Source: Salinactinospora qingdaonensis (lineage in GTDB: Bacteria > Actinomycetota > Actinomycetes > Streptosporangiales > Streptosporangiaceae). From it: a stretch of DNA of 17,696 nt. The position numbers and the translations under genes were made by a program. The notes beneath the pieces are model-generated. The model did no database searches and was not told the origin of the DNA. It saw nothing but the letters and a program-made list of their open reading frames with translations. The stretch lies in contig NZ_BAABDD010000053.1 of the NCBI RefSeq assembly GCF_039539445.1, forward strand, positions 1-17,696, in the 5' to 3' direction. Of the stretch, positions 1 through 7,861 are shown piece after piece (position 1 is the first letter of the stretch; each line of letters opens with the position of its first letter).

Positions 1-46
1 TCCTCTGATCTGCGCAGACGGCGGATCTCGGCCCAGTCCTCCACAG

Positions 47-80
47 TGATCACCCCTCCGATGATCAACCGGGGTGGTCA
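47..80 (+). terminator. Possible hairpin upstream of the CRISPR leader
   Basis: TGATCACCCC at 47-56 can pair with GGGGTGGTCA at 71-80, giving a 10-bp stem with one G-T pair and a 14-nt loop. No clear T-tract follows (GATTTCAC). It could end a transcript entering from the left edge, but the gene it would serve is outside the window. The first 46 bases contain no recognisable protein end in any frame. Confidence 0.25.
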
Positions 81-117
81 GATTTCACGCGACGTCACGT
101 GGTCAGTATTGGCGCGT

Positions 118-278
118 CGCCGACAGGAGAAGACCGTAGCCTGAAAGACAGAGACAGCCGAACCCCCGAAGCATGCCATACCCTTCTGACCTGCAGCGTT
201 GCACTACCGACGGACCGCTGCAAAACAGCGCCCCGGAACACCACCGAGAGCCTTCGCGACCTGCGACTTTACTCTCGG
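118..278 (+). promoter_or_regulatory. CRISPR leader (copy 1)
   Basis: This AT-richer, non-coding stretch sits immediately before the first CRISPR repeat. It recurs at 8003-8162 before the solitary repeat. Shared blocks are GAAGCATGCCATACC (168-182 and 8052-8066), TTCTGACCTG (184-193 and 8068-8077), GCTGCAAAACAGC (217-229 and 8101-8113) and a 28-nt block abutting the repeat (252-279 and 8136-8163) that is identical in both. Conservation that peaks at the repeat boundary is what an adaptation-guiding leader should show. Leaders also normally carry the promoter for the pre-crRNA. The leader position implies transcription left to right, which agrees with the decayed repeat lying at the right end. 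Confidence 0.85.
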
Positions 279-646
279 GTTCGCTCATCACCCCTGGAGG
301 GTTCGCAACCCAATGTCCGGCTGGATTTCCTCATCATCAGCCATTGTTCGCTCATCACCCCTGGAGGGTTCGCAACCTCATCGCCGCTCCAGGTCGTGGG
401 GGTGGGTCTCGCGTTCGCTCATCACCCCTGGAGGGTTCGCAACTTGTCTACCCCCCGAACACCACGACCACTGAGCACAGTTCGCTCATCACCCCTGGAG
501 GGTTCGCAACGTGGTTGCCGCCACGTGCGCCGCGCGCAACTCGTCGCACGTTCGCTCATCACCCCTGGAGGGTTCGCAACCCGCCAACCGGGCTGCCGCC
601 AACGGCGACAACGGGGTTCGCTCCTCGCCCTTGGAGGGTGCGCAGC
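279..646 (+). CRISPR. CRISPR array, five repeats plus a degenerate terminal repeat
   Basis: Five identical 31-nt repeats lie at 279-309, 346-376, 413-443, 480-510 and 550-580. Each begins GTTCGCTCATC and ends GGGTTCGCAAC around a CCCCTGGAGGG hairpin core. A sixth copy at 616-646 differs at five positions, as is common for the leader-distal repeat. Spacers are 36, 36, 36, 39 and 35 nt and share no obvious similarity. The 3' end TTCGCAAC would form an 8-nt crRNA handle if cleavage follows the usual type I/III pattern. The repeat resembles actinobacterial repeats ending in GTCGCAAC. No cas gene is in the window, so subtype and activity are unknown, and the spacer targets could not be searched. 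Confidence 0.95.
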
Positions 647-1035
647 TGGTGTGGGGACGGTTCCGGCGTGGAATCGCCTGAATGAAGTTCTCGTTTGAGC
701 GATGAACTCGGCGGATGCTCGACGGATGGGCCGCAGCGCCCGCCAACTACTTCGGACAGGGCTGTGTACTAGCAGGGAATCGGTGGGCCAGGGAAGCGAT
801 CATGTTTCTCAGTCAGGGGGTCGATCGAGGTTCGGTACGTTCTGGCATGGGCCGTTACCAGGGTCATGTCCACTACTCAAGGGGAAGCTCCGTCCGAGGC
901 TTGTCTTGTGTGCGAGTGCAGCCTACGGCGGCGCGGTTGTCTCGTCTCAGATTGCGGCCCCGAATTTTTCCGGGGAGCGTAGACGTCTTCCGGATTTGGT
1001 CCGTGGGACAGCGGTTTCGCCGCTAGTGTGGCGGC
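647..1035. other. Intergenic stretch, no convincing gene
   Basis: Open frames of about 100 codons exist here, but they overlap each other, have no ribosome binding site and give no recognisable protein. The only clear structure is an inverted repeat at 958-975 (CCCCG, 8-nt T-rich loop, CGGGG). It could end transcription coming from the CRISPR array. Just before the nucleotidyltransferase start there is a TAGTGT hexamer at 1024-1029, placed like a -10 element for a leaderless transcript beginning at the GTG at 1036; no good -35 partner is visible. Confidence 0.4.
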
Positions 1036-1635
1036 GTGGATGTGCACAGTGAGGTTGATGTCGACGCGATCGTCCGCTCTGGATGGGCAGACCCCGCAGT
1101 GTTCGGCGCTGAGGAGTGGGCGCGGGCATGCGCGTTTTGGCAGCAGCGGCGCCACTACGACGATTGGCTGCTGAGGGTACGTTCTCGCGCCGCTGACCTG
1201 GTCTATGAGTGGACGGGACGGCAGGCGCGCGATGTCGGGTCGTTCGGGACCCGGCTGAACCTGGAGTCCAGCGACCTGGATCTGGGGATCGGCTTTCCGG
1301 TAGCTGAGCGCGAACACCTCATCGCCGCCCTTAAGCCGCATACCGAGTTCAAGGGCGAGCGCCAAACACGCTTCGACACCTCCCGCCTGGTCTTCTCCTT
1401 CGAACTCGACGGAGTCGAGATCGATGTGAGCGCGCTGACCGACGAGGACTTCGCGGTCGCGTGCCGGATGCTGGACCAGATCGAGGCGGGCATGAACACC
1501 GACGAGCGCATCGCCCATACCTGGGTGAAGCACCTGCTGCGCGAGGCCGGGCGCAAGGAAGACTATGCGGCGTGGAAACTCGTCGTCTACGCGCGGTATT
1601 GCCCCGAGTTCAACTGGGTGCCGATCCACGAGTGA
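1036..1635 (+). CDS. Pol-beta-superfamily nucleotidyltransferase
   Basis: This 199-residue protein has the nucleotidyltransferase signature GSFGTRLNLESSDLDLGI: G68-S69 followed by the metal-binding pair D80/D82, with a probable third carboxylate at D130 (VEIDVSAL). Such folds transfer NMP to a protein, RNA or small-molecule acceptor. The C-terminal helical part (about 140-199) fits the small substrate-binding domain of this superfamily, but the acceptor cannot be named. The start is GTG 1036. There is no Shine-Dalgarno sequence, so the message may be leaderless; an in-frame GTG at 1042 is an alternative. It runs tail-to-tail with the radical SAM gene, with only 31 nt between the stops, so it is not part of that operon. 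Family assignment is firm; function is not. Confidence 0.85.
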   Translation: MDVHSEVDVDAIVRSGWADPAVFGAEEWARACAFWQQRRHYDDWLLRVRSRAADLVYEWTGRQARDVGSFGTRLNLESSDLDLGIGFPVAEREHLIAALKPHTEFKGERQTRFDTSRLVFSFELDGVEIDVSALTDEDFAVACRMLDQIEAGMNTDERIAHTWVKHLLREAGRKEDYAAWKLVVYARYCPEFNWVPIHE

Positions 1636-1666
1636 CCACGGCTCGGCTCCTGTCCGTCCGGTGGTC

Positions 1667-3805
1667 TCAGGTGCCGCAGGGGTCTGCGGCGTTGATGAGC
1701 CTCCAAGGATGCGGGGCGCGCCAGCGGTCGTATCCCTCACGCAGGATCCGGGCGTGCTGGGCGGGGAGTTGGTCGGCGAGAGCAGGCAGAGCGTAGGCGA
1801 GGCGGCACTGTAGCTTGGCCAGCCCGTCGTCCATGCGGCCCTGTAGCTGCTGGGTGAGGTCTTTGTGCGACGGCTCGGCGCGACGGGTGTGAGCGATGTG
1901 TTCCAGCATCGACCCGAGCAGAGCGAATGCGGCGTCCTTGAGGAGGGAACGGGTGTGGCGCACTTGGTGGCGGGCCTCTCCTTCCAAGATCTTCTCGATG
2001 GACTTGAGGGTGTAGTCCAAAGCGAAGTTGCGGTCGATCCAGAGTTGGGCGAGCTGGGAGCAGACGCCGATCCGCCAATCCGCGAAGTCGGCGTCGATGC
2101 GGCCCAGCGAGGGGCGGGGGTGTCCGGCGAGGCCGGCGGCTTCGACGCGGCGGGTGTAAGCGGCGCCGATGAGGCATTCCATGGACACCAACATGTAGGA
2201 GACAGCGGTGTAGAAGGGGCGCCCGGTGGAGTGTTCGGCCACGAAGCTTTCGTCGCGCACGCCCTCGATGATGGTCTCGACGGGCAGGTGCGGCAAGGGG
2301 CGTAACAGCAGGTCGGTGCGGGCTTGGAAGGCGTGGGTGGCGGCAAGTTCTTCGACGCTCATCAGGTGGTCGAAGGTGATGTAGGTGTAGCGGGTGGGCA
2401 CGCCCAGCGCGGATAGGGTGCGGATGGCCAGGGCGTTTTGTTCCCCGGTGGTCTCCTTGTTGAAGCGTGCGAGCACCGAGGTGACGCCCGATTCCACGCC
2501 GAAGAGCATGCGGCGCAGTCCTTGGCCGCACAAATCGCGCCAGAGTTGGGCGCGCTCCAGATGCCAGGCGCGGTCGTGGCCGGGGTCGACGACTTGGTCG
2601 ATGCGACAGGAGGAATCCCAGGTCATACCGGCTTGGTGAAGCTGGTTGGCGATGTCGCGGATGCGGGTGAGGCTGTCGGGGCCGTGGCCGATGATCTCCT
2701 CGTCGACGAGGTAGAGCGTGCGTGCGGTGCCGGGATGGCGGTCGAAGACCGCGCTGATTTCCTCCAGCATCCACGGCAGGGACTGGGGGGACAGACTCGA
2801 CCACATCCCCTTGTGGCCGCGAGGGCAGAAGGAGCAGTAGTTGGTGCAGCCGCGTGAGGTTTCCAGTTGGGCGACGCCGTGGTGGTCAAGCGTTGCCGCT
2901 AGCAGATCGAGTTCGGGCAACATGTCGGGTTGGTGGCGGTTGGCCACGGTGGGCGTGCGGCGTACCGAGGGACGGGTGATCGCCAGTGCGCCGCCGCGGG
3001 GAGCGCCGGCGTAGCCCAGTCCGCGGATCTCCTTCAGGGCGAGGTCGCCGTGGTGCCAGGTGATCAGATCGGTGATGGTGGGTTCGCCGGCGCCGCGGGC
3101 GATGAGCAGGTGAGGGTAGCGTTGCAGGAGGAGTGCTTCGTTGCGTGCGGTGAGGCTGCCGCCGGCGATCACGGTTGGTGGCTCAGTGAGGGCGAAGGTG
3201 TGGTCGAGGGCGCGGGTGAGCAGGTCGTGCTGGCCGAAGGTGGCGGAGACGCCCACGAGGTCATAGCCGCCGGTGGTGATGGCGGCGCAGATGTCGGCCA
3301 GGCTGGCGCCCAGTTGCATATCCATCAGATCGACTTGGCCGCAGAGGCTGGCGCGGGCGGCGCGGGCGAGGTCGGAGATGGCCAGTGGAAATCGTGGGAG
3401 CGGGAAGTGCTCAGGGTGGTAGAGGGCGGCCAGCAGGATTCGGGGTTTTGTCAGGCGCCGGTGGGCTTCAGGGGTTAGGTGAGCGGTGCTCATCCAGTGG
3501 TAGGGGGCGTCCAGGGTGATGCCGGTGTGGGCCCAGGCGGGCCAGTCCCGTTCGGCCAGGTGCCGGCCCGAGAGTTCGCTGAGGATCCAGGTGTCGCAGC
3601 CGTGAGGGCGGGCGGCGAGCAGGCGGTGTTCCAGAGTGCCGGTGACAGTGGTCTCGAAGGCGGGGGCCAGTGCATGGCGGAGCCGGTTGGGTTCGGTGCG
3701 GGGGATGGCGTGGACCTGGTGGGCCAGGTGTGTGGGGAGCGGGGACAGGTGGTTGAGTGCGGCCAGGATGCGGTCGTGGTCGGTGGCCGGTGCGGTGGAC
3801 GTCAT
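1667..3805 (-). CDS. Cobalamin-binding-domain radical SAM enzyme
   Basis: This is a 712-residue protein. Residues about 150-245 look like a B12-binding Rossmann domain (GGYDLVGVSATFGQHDLL, then VIAGGS), without the DxHxxG loop, as is usual for radical SAM members. The radical SAM cluster motif is SRGCTNYCSFCPRG, with C320, C324 and C327 in CxxxCxxC spacing. A long helical C-terminal region (about 480-712) has no assignment. Members of this class do radical methylation, ring contraction or C-C bond formation on small molecules and peptides. The start is ATG 3805 because AGGAGG lies at 3816-3811, 5 nt upstream; the in-frame GTG at 3811 overlaps that site. It is the last gene of the AKR/EEP/radical SAM run, 76 nt after the EEP stop. 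Substrate unknown. Confidence 0.9.
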   Translation of the reverse strand: MTSTAPATDHDRILAALNHLSPLPTHLAHQVHAIPRTEPNRLRHALAPAFETTVTGTLEHRLLAARPHGCDTWILSELSGRHLAERDWPAWAHTGITLDAPYHWMSTAHLTPEAHRRLTKPRILLAALYHPEHFPLPRFPLAISDLARAARASLCGQVDLMDMQLGASLADICAAITTGGYDLVGVSATFGQHDLLTRALDHTFALTEPPTVIAGGSLTARNEALLLQRYPHLLIARGAGEPTITDLITWHHGDLALKEIRGLGYAGAPRGGALAITRPSVRRTPTVANRHQPDMLPELDLLAATLDHHGVAQLETSRGCTNYCSFCPRGHKGMWSSLSPQSLPWMLEEISAVFDRHPGTARTLYLVDEEIIGHGPDSLTRIRDIANQLHQAGMTWDSSCRIDQVVDPGHDRAWHLERAQLWRDLCGQGLRRMLFGVESGVTSVLARFNKETTGEQNALAIRTLSALGVPTRYTYITFDHLMSVEELAATHAFQARTDLLLRPLPHLPVETIIEGVRDESFVAEHSTGRPFYTAVSYMLVSMECLIGAAYTRRVEAAGLAGHPRPSLGRIDADFADWRIGVCSQLAQLWIDRNFALDYTLKSIEKILEGEARHQVRHTRSLLKDAAFALLGSMLEHIAHTRRAEPSHKDLTQQLQGRMDDGLAKLQCRLAYALPALADQLPAQHARILREGYDRWRAPHPWRLINAADPCGT

Positions 3806-3881
3806 CAACACCTCCTGTTTTCGGGTAGGAGCGGCCGGCCCGAGGGCCCTGGTGGCGGTCGGGCTGGTGGCAAACGCGGGG

Positions 3882-4679
3882 TTAGAGGGTGAGGCGGGTG
3901 ATCATGGCGGCGTGGTCGCTCAGGCGGGCTTGGCGGGGCTCGTGGTCGTAGAAGCTGCTCACCACGCGCTCAGGCGTGGTGGTGAAGGTGTGGTCGAAGC
4001 GATAACCGGCACCGGAGCGGCCGTACCAGGAGTGGTCGACGCCTGCGGGCTGGGCGTGGCGGAAGGCGTCGTGCAGCCCGTTTTCGGCGAAGGCCCGGTA
4101 GAAGTCGTACTCCCAGGCCCCGAACACGGAGTGGTGGGGGGTGTGGTCGGGTTCGACGACGTTGAGGTCGCCGGCGGCCACCACGATGTCGGCCGGTGAG
4201 GCACACAGTCGGGGAAGCAGCGCGGTGAGGGCGTCTTGCACAGCGCGCTTGTCGACGTTGCGCCGCTGGCCAGAACCGCGGGAGGGCACGTAGGCGCCCA
4301 TCAGCACCACGGTGGTGGCCTCGATGCGCACCCGCACGGTCTGGACACGGTGGGCCAGCACCGCCACCCCCAACTCCGACAGCACCGACAGTGGGGCGCA
4401 GCGGCCGGCCACGAGGACCCGGTAGTCGGCGGCGCTGTCGTCTTGGGCGACGTGGTAGCCGTGCTCGCCCAGCGCGTGGGCAAGGGTGGCGTGGTGTCCC
4501 GAGACTTCACTGACAACGACGAGGTCGGCATGGTCGTGGGCGGCGATCCAGGCGGCCTGCTCGCGCGAGCGCGACGGCGAAGCGTGCTGGGCGTTGAAAA
4601 CCATGACCCCGACCTCGCCCGCCACGCGCTCGGCGCTGGGAAACGCGAGCAGACTGGCCTGATGCCCCGACGAGGTCAT
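3882..4679 (-). CDS. Endonuclease/exonuclease/phosphatase (EEP) family hydrolase
   Basis: This is a 265-residue protein with the EEP metallo-phosphoesterase motifs in order: VFNAQH (N29), VSEVSGHH (metal ligand E58), AGDLNV (D171, N173), RFDHTFTT (D229-H230) and LSDHAAM (S254-D255-H256). All catalytic positions are present, so it should be active on a phosphodiester or phosphomonoester. There is no signal peptide and the length is that of a bare domain, so a cytoplasmic pathway phosphatase is as likely as a nuclease. The start ATG at 4679 overlaps the TGA of the upstream aldo/keto reductase (ATGA), which points to translational coupling. Longer in-frame starts inside the reductase gene are less likely. 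Its place between an AKR and a radical SAM enzyme suggests a biosynthetic role. Confidence 0.88.
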   Translation of the reverse strand: MTSSGHQASLLAFPSAERVAGEVGVMVFNAQHASPSRSREQAAWIAAHDHADLVVVSEVSGHHATLAHALGEHGYHVAQDDSAADYRVLVAGRCAPLSVLSELGVAVLAHRVQTVRVRIEATTVVLMGAYVPSRGSGQRRNVDKRAVQDALTALLPRLCASPADIVVAAGDLNVVEPDHTPHHSVFGAWEYDFYRAFAENGLHDAFRHAQPAGVDHSWYGRSGAGYRFDHTFTTTPERVVSSFYDHEPRQARLSDHAAMITRLTL

Positions 4680-5803
4680 CGCGTCTCCGCTGCGGGTGCG
4701 GGCGCGTCGCGGAAAACCGCGCCTTGGGCGTCGAGTCGCTGCTGGGTGTCGGCCATGATCCGGCGCACCTGTTCCAAAGCGGCGGGGTCGGGCTCCCTGG
4801 CCAGGCAGGTGAGGTTGGTGCGGACCTGGGCGGGGCTGGTGAAGCCGCATAGGGCGATGGCCTGGTCAGAGGCTTTCAGGCAGTGCCACAGGGCGAAGCG
4901 GACGAGTTCGGCGGGGTCGGGGCCGATGACGGTGCGCACGTCGTCCAGCCCGCGCTGGATGAGTTCCAAGGCGTTGGGGGTGAACCAGCGTTTGCGTCGG
5001 CGATGGTCGGCATCGCCGAAGACGCGCGGAGCGTGGGGATGATGGGTGCCGGTGAGCAGCCCTTGGGCGAGGGGTTTGTTGATCAGGATGCCGATTCCGC
5101 GCTCGGCGGCCATGCGGTAGATGCGGCTGGAGCGTACGGCGGGAGTCAGCAGGTTATCGCGGACCGCTAGGACGTCGGGCGCGACCCGGTCGATCAGATC
5201 AGCGAACCGGGGCGCGGCCTGCCCCGGCGGACGGTTCGGATCCAAGCGCTCAAGGGCGTGCAGGTGGGGCCCGCGCATGCCGATCGCCCGCACCAAGCCG
5301 TCGCGTTTGAAGGTGCGCATCTGCTCCACCGCATCGTTGAGATAGCGATCATCGGGCCCGAAGTCGTTGTGGTGGAGGAAGTAGACATCGAGGTGGTCCG
5401 TACTCAGGTTCTCCAGGGACTGCTCCAGTTGGCGCCGCATGTGCCCGGGGCTGTAACCGTGGGCGGCGGTGCCGGGGAAGTAGCCGACCTTGGAGACCAG
5501 TACCAACTGCTCACGGCCGACCTCGGCGACGAGTTCACCGATCAGGCGCTCGGAACGGCCGAGCCCGTAGACGTCGGCGGTGTCGAACAACCGCGCCCCG
5601 AGGGTGTATGCCTGCATCAGGCCGTCGCGTGCACTGTCGGTATCGGCGCCGGAGTCCCATCCCATCGGCAGCCCGAGGTTGGTGGCCGGGCCGCCGATGG
5701 CCCAGCAGCCGACGCCGAGAGCAGGAGTGCGGATACCGGTGGCTCCCAGGACCCGTTGCGGCAACGCAGCCGCATGTGAGGACGGGGGCTGGAGTGGGGG
5801 CAT
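4676..5803 (-). CDS. Aldo/keto reductase
   Basis: This is a 375-residue NADPH-dependent oxidoreductase of the AKR (TIM-barrel) family. The catalytic tetrad is visible: D74 and Y79 in FDTADVYG, K105 in VLVSKVG and H144 in YFLHHND. It should reduce a carbonyl or oxidise the matching alcohol. The start ATG at 5803 is supported by GAAGGAG at 5814-5808, 4 nt upstream; the open frame continues further upstream but without coding character. It is the first gene of the minus-strand operon and overlaps the EEP gene by ATGA. It is divergent from the XRE-TPR regulator at 6212, which is therefore its most likely controller. The substrate cannot be deduced. Confidence 0.92.
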   Translation of the reverse strand: MPPLQPPSSHAAALPQRVLGATGIRTPALGVGCWAIGGPATNLGLPMGWDSGADTDSARDGLMQAYTLGARLFDTADVYGLGRSERLIGELVAEVGREQLVLVSKVGYFPGTAAHGYSPGHMRRQLEQSLENLSTDHLDVYFLHHNDFGPDDRYLNDAVEQMRTFKRDGLVRAIGMRGPHLHALERLDPNRPPGQAAPRFADLIDRVAPDVLAVRDNLLTPAVRSSRIYRMAAERGIGILINKPLAQGLLTGTHHPHAPRVFGDADHRRRKRWFTPNALELIQRGLDDVRTVIGPDPAELVRFALWHCLKASDQAIALCGFTSPAQVRTNLTCLAREPDPAALEQVRRIMADTQQRLDAQGAVFRDAPAPAAETR

Positions 5804-5986
5804 GTGACTCCTTCGACGGGTGTGGGAAGGCGCAGCGGAGGGGCAAGCCCAGAGGTGGTTGGGCGAGGAGATAGCGGTGAGAACAAAGCGCAGGGGCGTC
5901 TTCGATTCCGCTTCTCTGCGCAGCAGTGCGCTGTGACCACTTGAAAAGCATTCGTCACTCCAAAGAGGTCGGGAAAGGAGGAGTCG

Positions 5987-6088
5987 GTGACGTTCTCTGA
6001 AACTTCTCAAATCTCGACTGTTCCTCAGTTTGCCGGAGCGATGCTTGGGGTGCTTTGTGCACAGCAGAAGATATGCGAATTTCTTTAG
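5987..6088 (+). CDS. Candidate 33-residue peptide upstream of the XRE regulator
   Basis: The GTG at 5987 lies 5 nt after AAAGGAGG (5974-5981), the strongest Shine-Dalgarno sequence in this intergenic region. It opens a 33-codon frame ending at TAG 6086-6088. The peptide starts MTFSETSQISTVPQF, has a hydrophobic middle (AGAMLGVL) and two cysteines near the C-terminus, ending CEFL. Against it, third positions are much less GC-rich than in neighbouring genes. It is transcribed divergently from the AKR operon and precedes a TPR regulator by 123 nt. It could be a peptide signal, a RiPP precursor, or a leader peptide. I do not recognise a family. Confidence 0.35.
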   Translation: MTFSETSQISTVPQFAGAMLGVLCAQQKICEFL

Positions 6089-6152
6089 CCAGCAGGCGTG
6101 CGGACGAGCAATGTGTGAGTCCATCGTCGGCGCTGCCGAACGCACTCGGCAA

Positions 6153-6198
6153 TTGCGAAAAACCCGCAACCGTGGTTGCGAGTAACCCGCAACCACGT
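6153..6198 (+). promoter_or_regulatory. Tandem 23-bp operator-like repeat
   Basis: Two head-to-tail copies with a 23-nt period lie at 6153-6175 and 6176-6198. Both start TTGCGA and contain AACCCGCAACC; 17 of the first 19 positions match. Each copy carries a TTGCG/CGCAA dyad. Across the copies there is a perfect 10-bp inverted repeat, CGTGGTTGCG (6171-6180) with CGCAACCACG (6188-6197), and a 16-nt near-palindrome CGCAACCGTGGTTGCG (6165-6180). It ends 13 nt before the ATG of the XRE-TPR regulator. This is the layout of a cooperative operator, probably for autoregulation and possibly for the divergent AKR operon. Confidence 0.65.
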
Positions 6199-6211
6199 TG
6201 GCCTTCACAAG

Positions 6212-7624
6212 ATGTCGCGGCCTGCCTACCGTTCCGGTGTGGACTCTCGTAAGCGCGCCCGGATCGCCGACGATCTCCGCACCCACGCCGCCGAGCAGGA
6301 TTGGACCCGCTGGGAGTTGGTACAGGCGGTCCATGTCAAAGCGGAGACGCCGACACTGCTGATGGCCTGGCGATTGGCCTGCGGCCACACCCAGCGCCAC
6401 GTCATCGACGGCTTGAGGCTGATAGGAGACGACACCGGCACTCCGTGCTCCCCCAACATCTCACAGCTTTCCCGCTGGGAGGCCGGCGCCGATGGTGTCG
6501 GACCGTTCTATCGGCGACTGTTCGCCCTGTTTTACGGCACGTCTCCGGCCAGTCTGGGCTTCCCGGCGCCGCCCCCGCCGATTACGTCTGACCCGATCAC
6601 CTGCAAAGGCGACGATGACGTGGACCGCCGCAGCTTTCTCGGACTCGCCGCAACCACAACGGCCCCTGCGGTCCTTCCCCTGGGCGAGATCCGCCAGCGT
6701 CTGGAGAGCCCGTTGAAACGGCTGCTCCCCACTGCCGACTTGGCGTACTGGACAGACACCACCGACCGCCATATCACCGCTTACGGCACCTGCACCCCCG
6801 CCGACCTCTTGGTGAGACTGTCGGAAGACCTGGACGAGGTCAGCGCTCTGGCTAACCGCTACTCTCACCAGCGCGACCTCCAGATGGTGGCCGCACGCCT
6901 TTGTGGACTCACCGGAGCGCTCCACACCGACCTCAACGACGAGGCCGAAGCCCGCACCTGGTTGACCATCGCCGGCGGGTACGCGCGCCTGGCCGAGGAC
7001 GCCCCCATGCGCACCTGGGTCGCGATGGCCCAGGCGATGCTGGCCTACTACGGCCACCGGCCCGACGAATCGATCCAGATAGCCGAGAAGGCGCGTCGCG
7101 ACATCGGTGACAGCGCCAGCGCCGGCTTGGTCCAGCTCACGGGTTTGACCGCACGCGCTCACGCTCGCCTGGGCGACCATGACGCTGCCCGCCAAACCCT
7201 TGCCGGCGCGACCACGCTCTTCTCATCGGTGCCAGCCGAAGAAGCCAGCGACGGGTTCTTCGGATTCCCCGAAATCCAACTGAGTATGTACGAGTCGTCT
7301 GTGCTCAGCCACATCGGTGATGCCGCGGCATGGAACGCCCAAACCTCAGCTTTGGACGCCTACGCCGGGGACCCCCTGTCCTACACACTGATTTCGCTCG
7401 ACCGTGCGCGCTGGCAACTCCAGCGCGGCAAAGCCGAGGACGCCGCCCTCACCGCCACCACGGCCCTGGAGGATCTTCGCCCGGCTGAACGACTCCCGTT
7501 GATCGTCGATCAAGCTGTTGTGCTGGGAGACGACATCGCGGTGGAGAGCCCGCAGGCTGGAAACACGTACAAAGAGAACCTAGAAAAGCTCCCTGGGGTG
7601 AAGACGGAACTCGCTAAGCGGTAA
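6212..7624 (+). CDS. XRE-type helix-turn-helix regulator with TPR-like C-terminal region
   Basis: This is a 470-residue protein. An HTH domain spans about 45-110 (LLMAWRLACGHTQRHVIDGL, then ISQLSRWEAG). Then comes a Pro-rich linker, the DRRSFLGLAATTT stretch common in the middle of actinobacterial XRE regulators, and a helical region (about 160-450) with TPR-like character and Ala-rich repeats such as AEKARRDIGDSASAG. Proteins of this layout are large cytoplasmic transcription regulators whose TPR part binds a ligand or peptide. The start ATG at 6212 was chosen because the HTH needs no upstream residues; an in-frame TTG at 6176 lies inside the operator-like repeat. No good Shine-Dalgarno sequence is seen. 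It is divergent from the AKR/EEP/radical SAM operon, its likely target. Confidence 0.85.
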   Translation: MSRPAYRSGVDSRKRARIADDLRTHAAEQDWTRWELVQAVHVKAETPTLLMAWRLACGHTQRHVIDGLRLIGDDTGTPCSPNISQLSRWEAGADGVGPFYRRLFALFYGTSPASLGFPAPPPPITSDPITCKGDDDVDRRSFLGLAATTTAPAVLPLGEIRQRLESPLKRLLPTADLAYWTDTTDRHITAYGTCTPADLLVRLSEDLDEVSALANRYSHQRDLQMVAARLCGLTGALHTDLNDEAEARTWLTIAGGYARLAEDAPMRTWVAMAQAMLAYYGHRPDESIQIAEKARRDIGDSASAGLVQLTGLTARAHARLGDHDAARQTLAGATTLFSSVPAEEASDGFFGFPEIQLSMYESSVLSHIGDAAAWNAQTSALDAYAGDPLSYTLISLDRARWQLQRGKAEDAALTATTALEDLRPAERLPLIVDQAVVLGDDIAVESPQAGNTYKENLEKLPGVKTELAKR

Positions 7625-7765
7625 TGTCTGAATTCATCTCGCAGAGCCCCTGGGTAGGTGTCTGTCCCGGAAGCGAAACACACAGTCCCAAGATGCGGCC
7701 GGCGCTCGTCGATCCCGAACACTGCGATGAAAAGTCAAAAGAAACCACTGTCGGAGAGGAGCATC

Positions 7766-7861
7766 GTGACCGAGAAACCGACAACGAGTGTTTCGATGTT
7801 CCCCACCGGCCTCACCAGAAGTGGAGACTCGCGTCCCGCCAAGCGGGAGTTCAGTCCCTAA
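7766..7861 (+). CDS. Candidate 31-residue peptide downstream of the XRE regulator
   Basis: The GTG at 7766 follows GAGAGGAG (7754-7761) by 4 nt and opens 31 codons ending at TAA 7859-7861. The peptide begins MTEKPTTSVSMFPTGL and ends AKREFSP. Codon use is closer to that of the host than in the 33-codon candidate. It has no signal peptide or hydrophobic segment and is strongly basic toward the C-terminus. A TCCCGC/GCGGGA hairpin lies inside its 3' half (7834-7848), and a perfect palindrome starts at the last base of the stop codon. It lies 141 nt after the regulator, in the position where RRNPP systems carry the cognate peptide. It could also be a RiPP precursor or non-coding. Confidence 0.4.
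   Translation: MTEKPTTSVSMFPTGLTRSGDSRPAKREFSP

Noticed and set aside
1..98. Possible cas2 end at the left edge
   Set aside because: None of the frames resembles a Cas2 C-terminus, and the fragment is too short to judge.
702..1052. 116-codon plus-strand frame between the CRISPR array and the nucleotidyltransferase
   Set aside because: No ribosome binding site, competing frames of equal length, and no protein-like composition.
877..2346. 489-codon minus-strand frame across the nucleotidyltransferase and radical SAM genes
   Set aside because: It reads out of frame through two genes with clear motifs, and its translation is Pro/Ser/Arg-rich shadow sequence.
5754..5766. Inverted repeat CGTTGCGGCAACG near the start of the AKR gene, resembling the operator half-site
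   Set aside because: It lies inside coding sequence and lacks the AACCCGCAACC context; probably chance.
6461..7195. 244-codon minus-strand frame inside the XRE-TPR gene
   Set aside because: It is antisense shadow (Gly/Val/Ala-rich) with no motif and no ribosome binding site.
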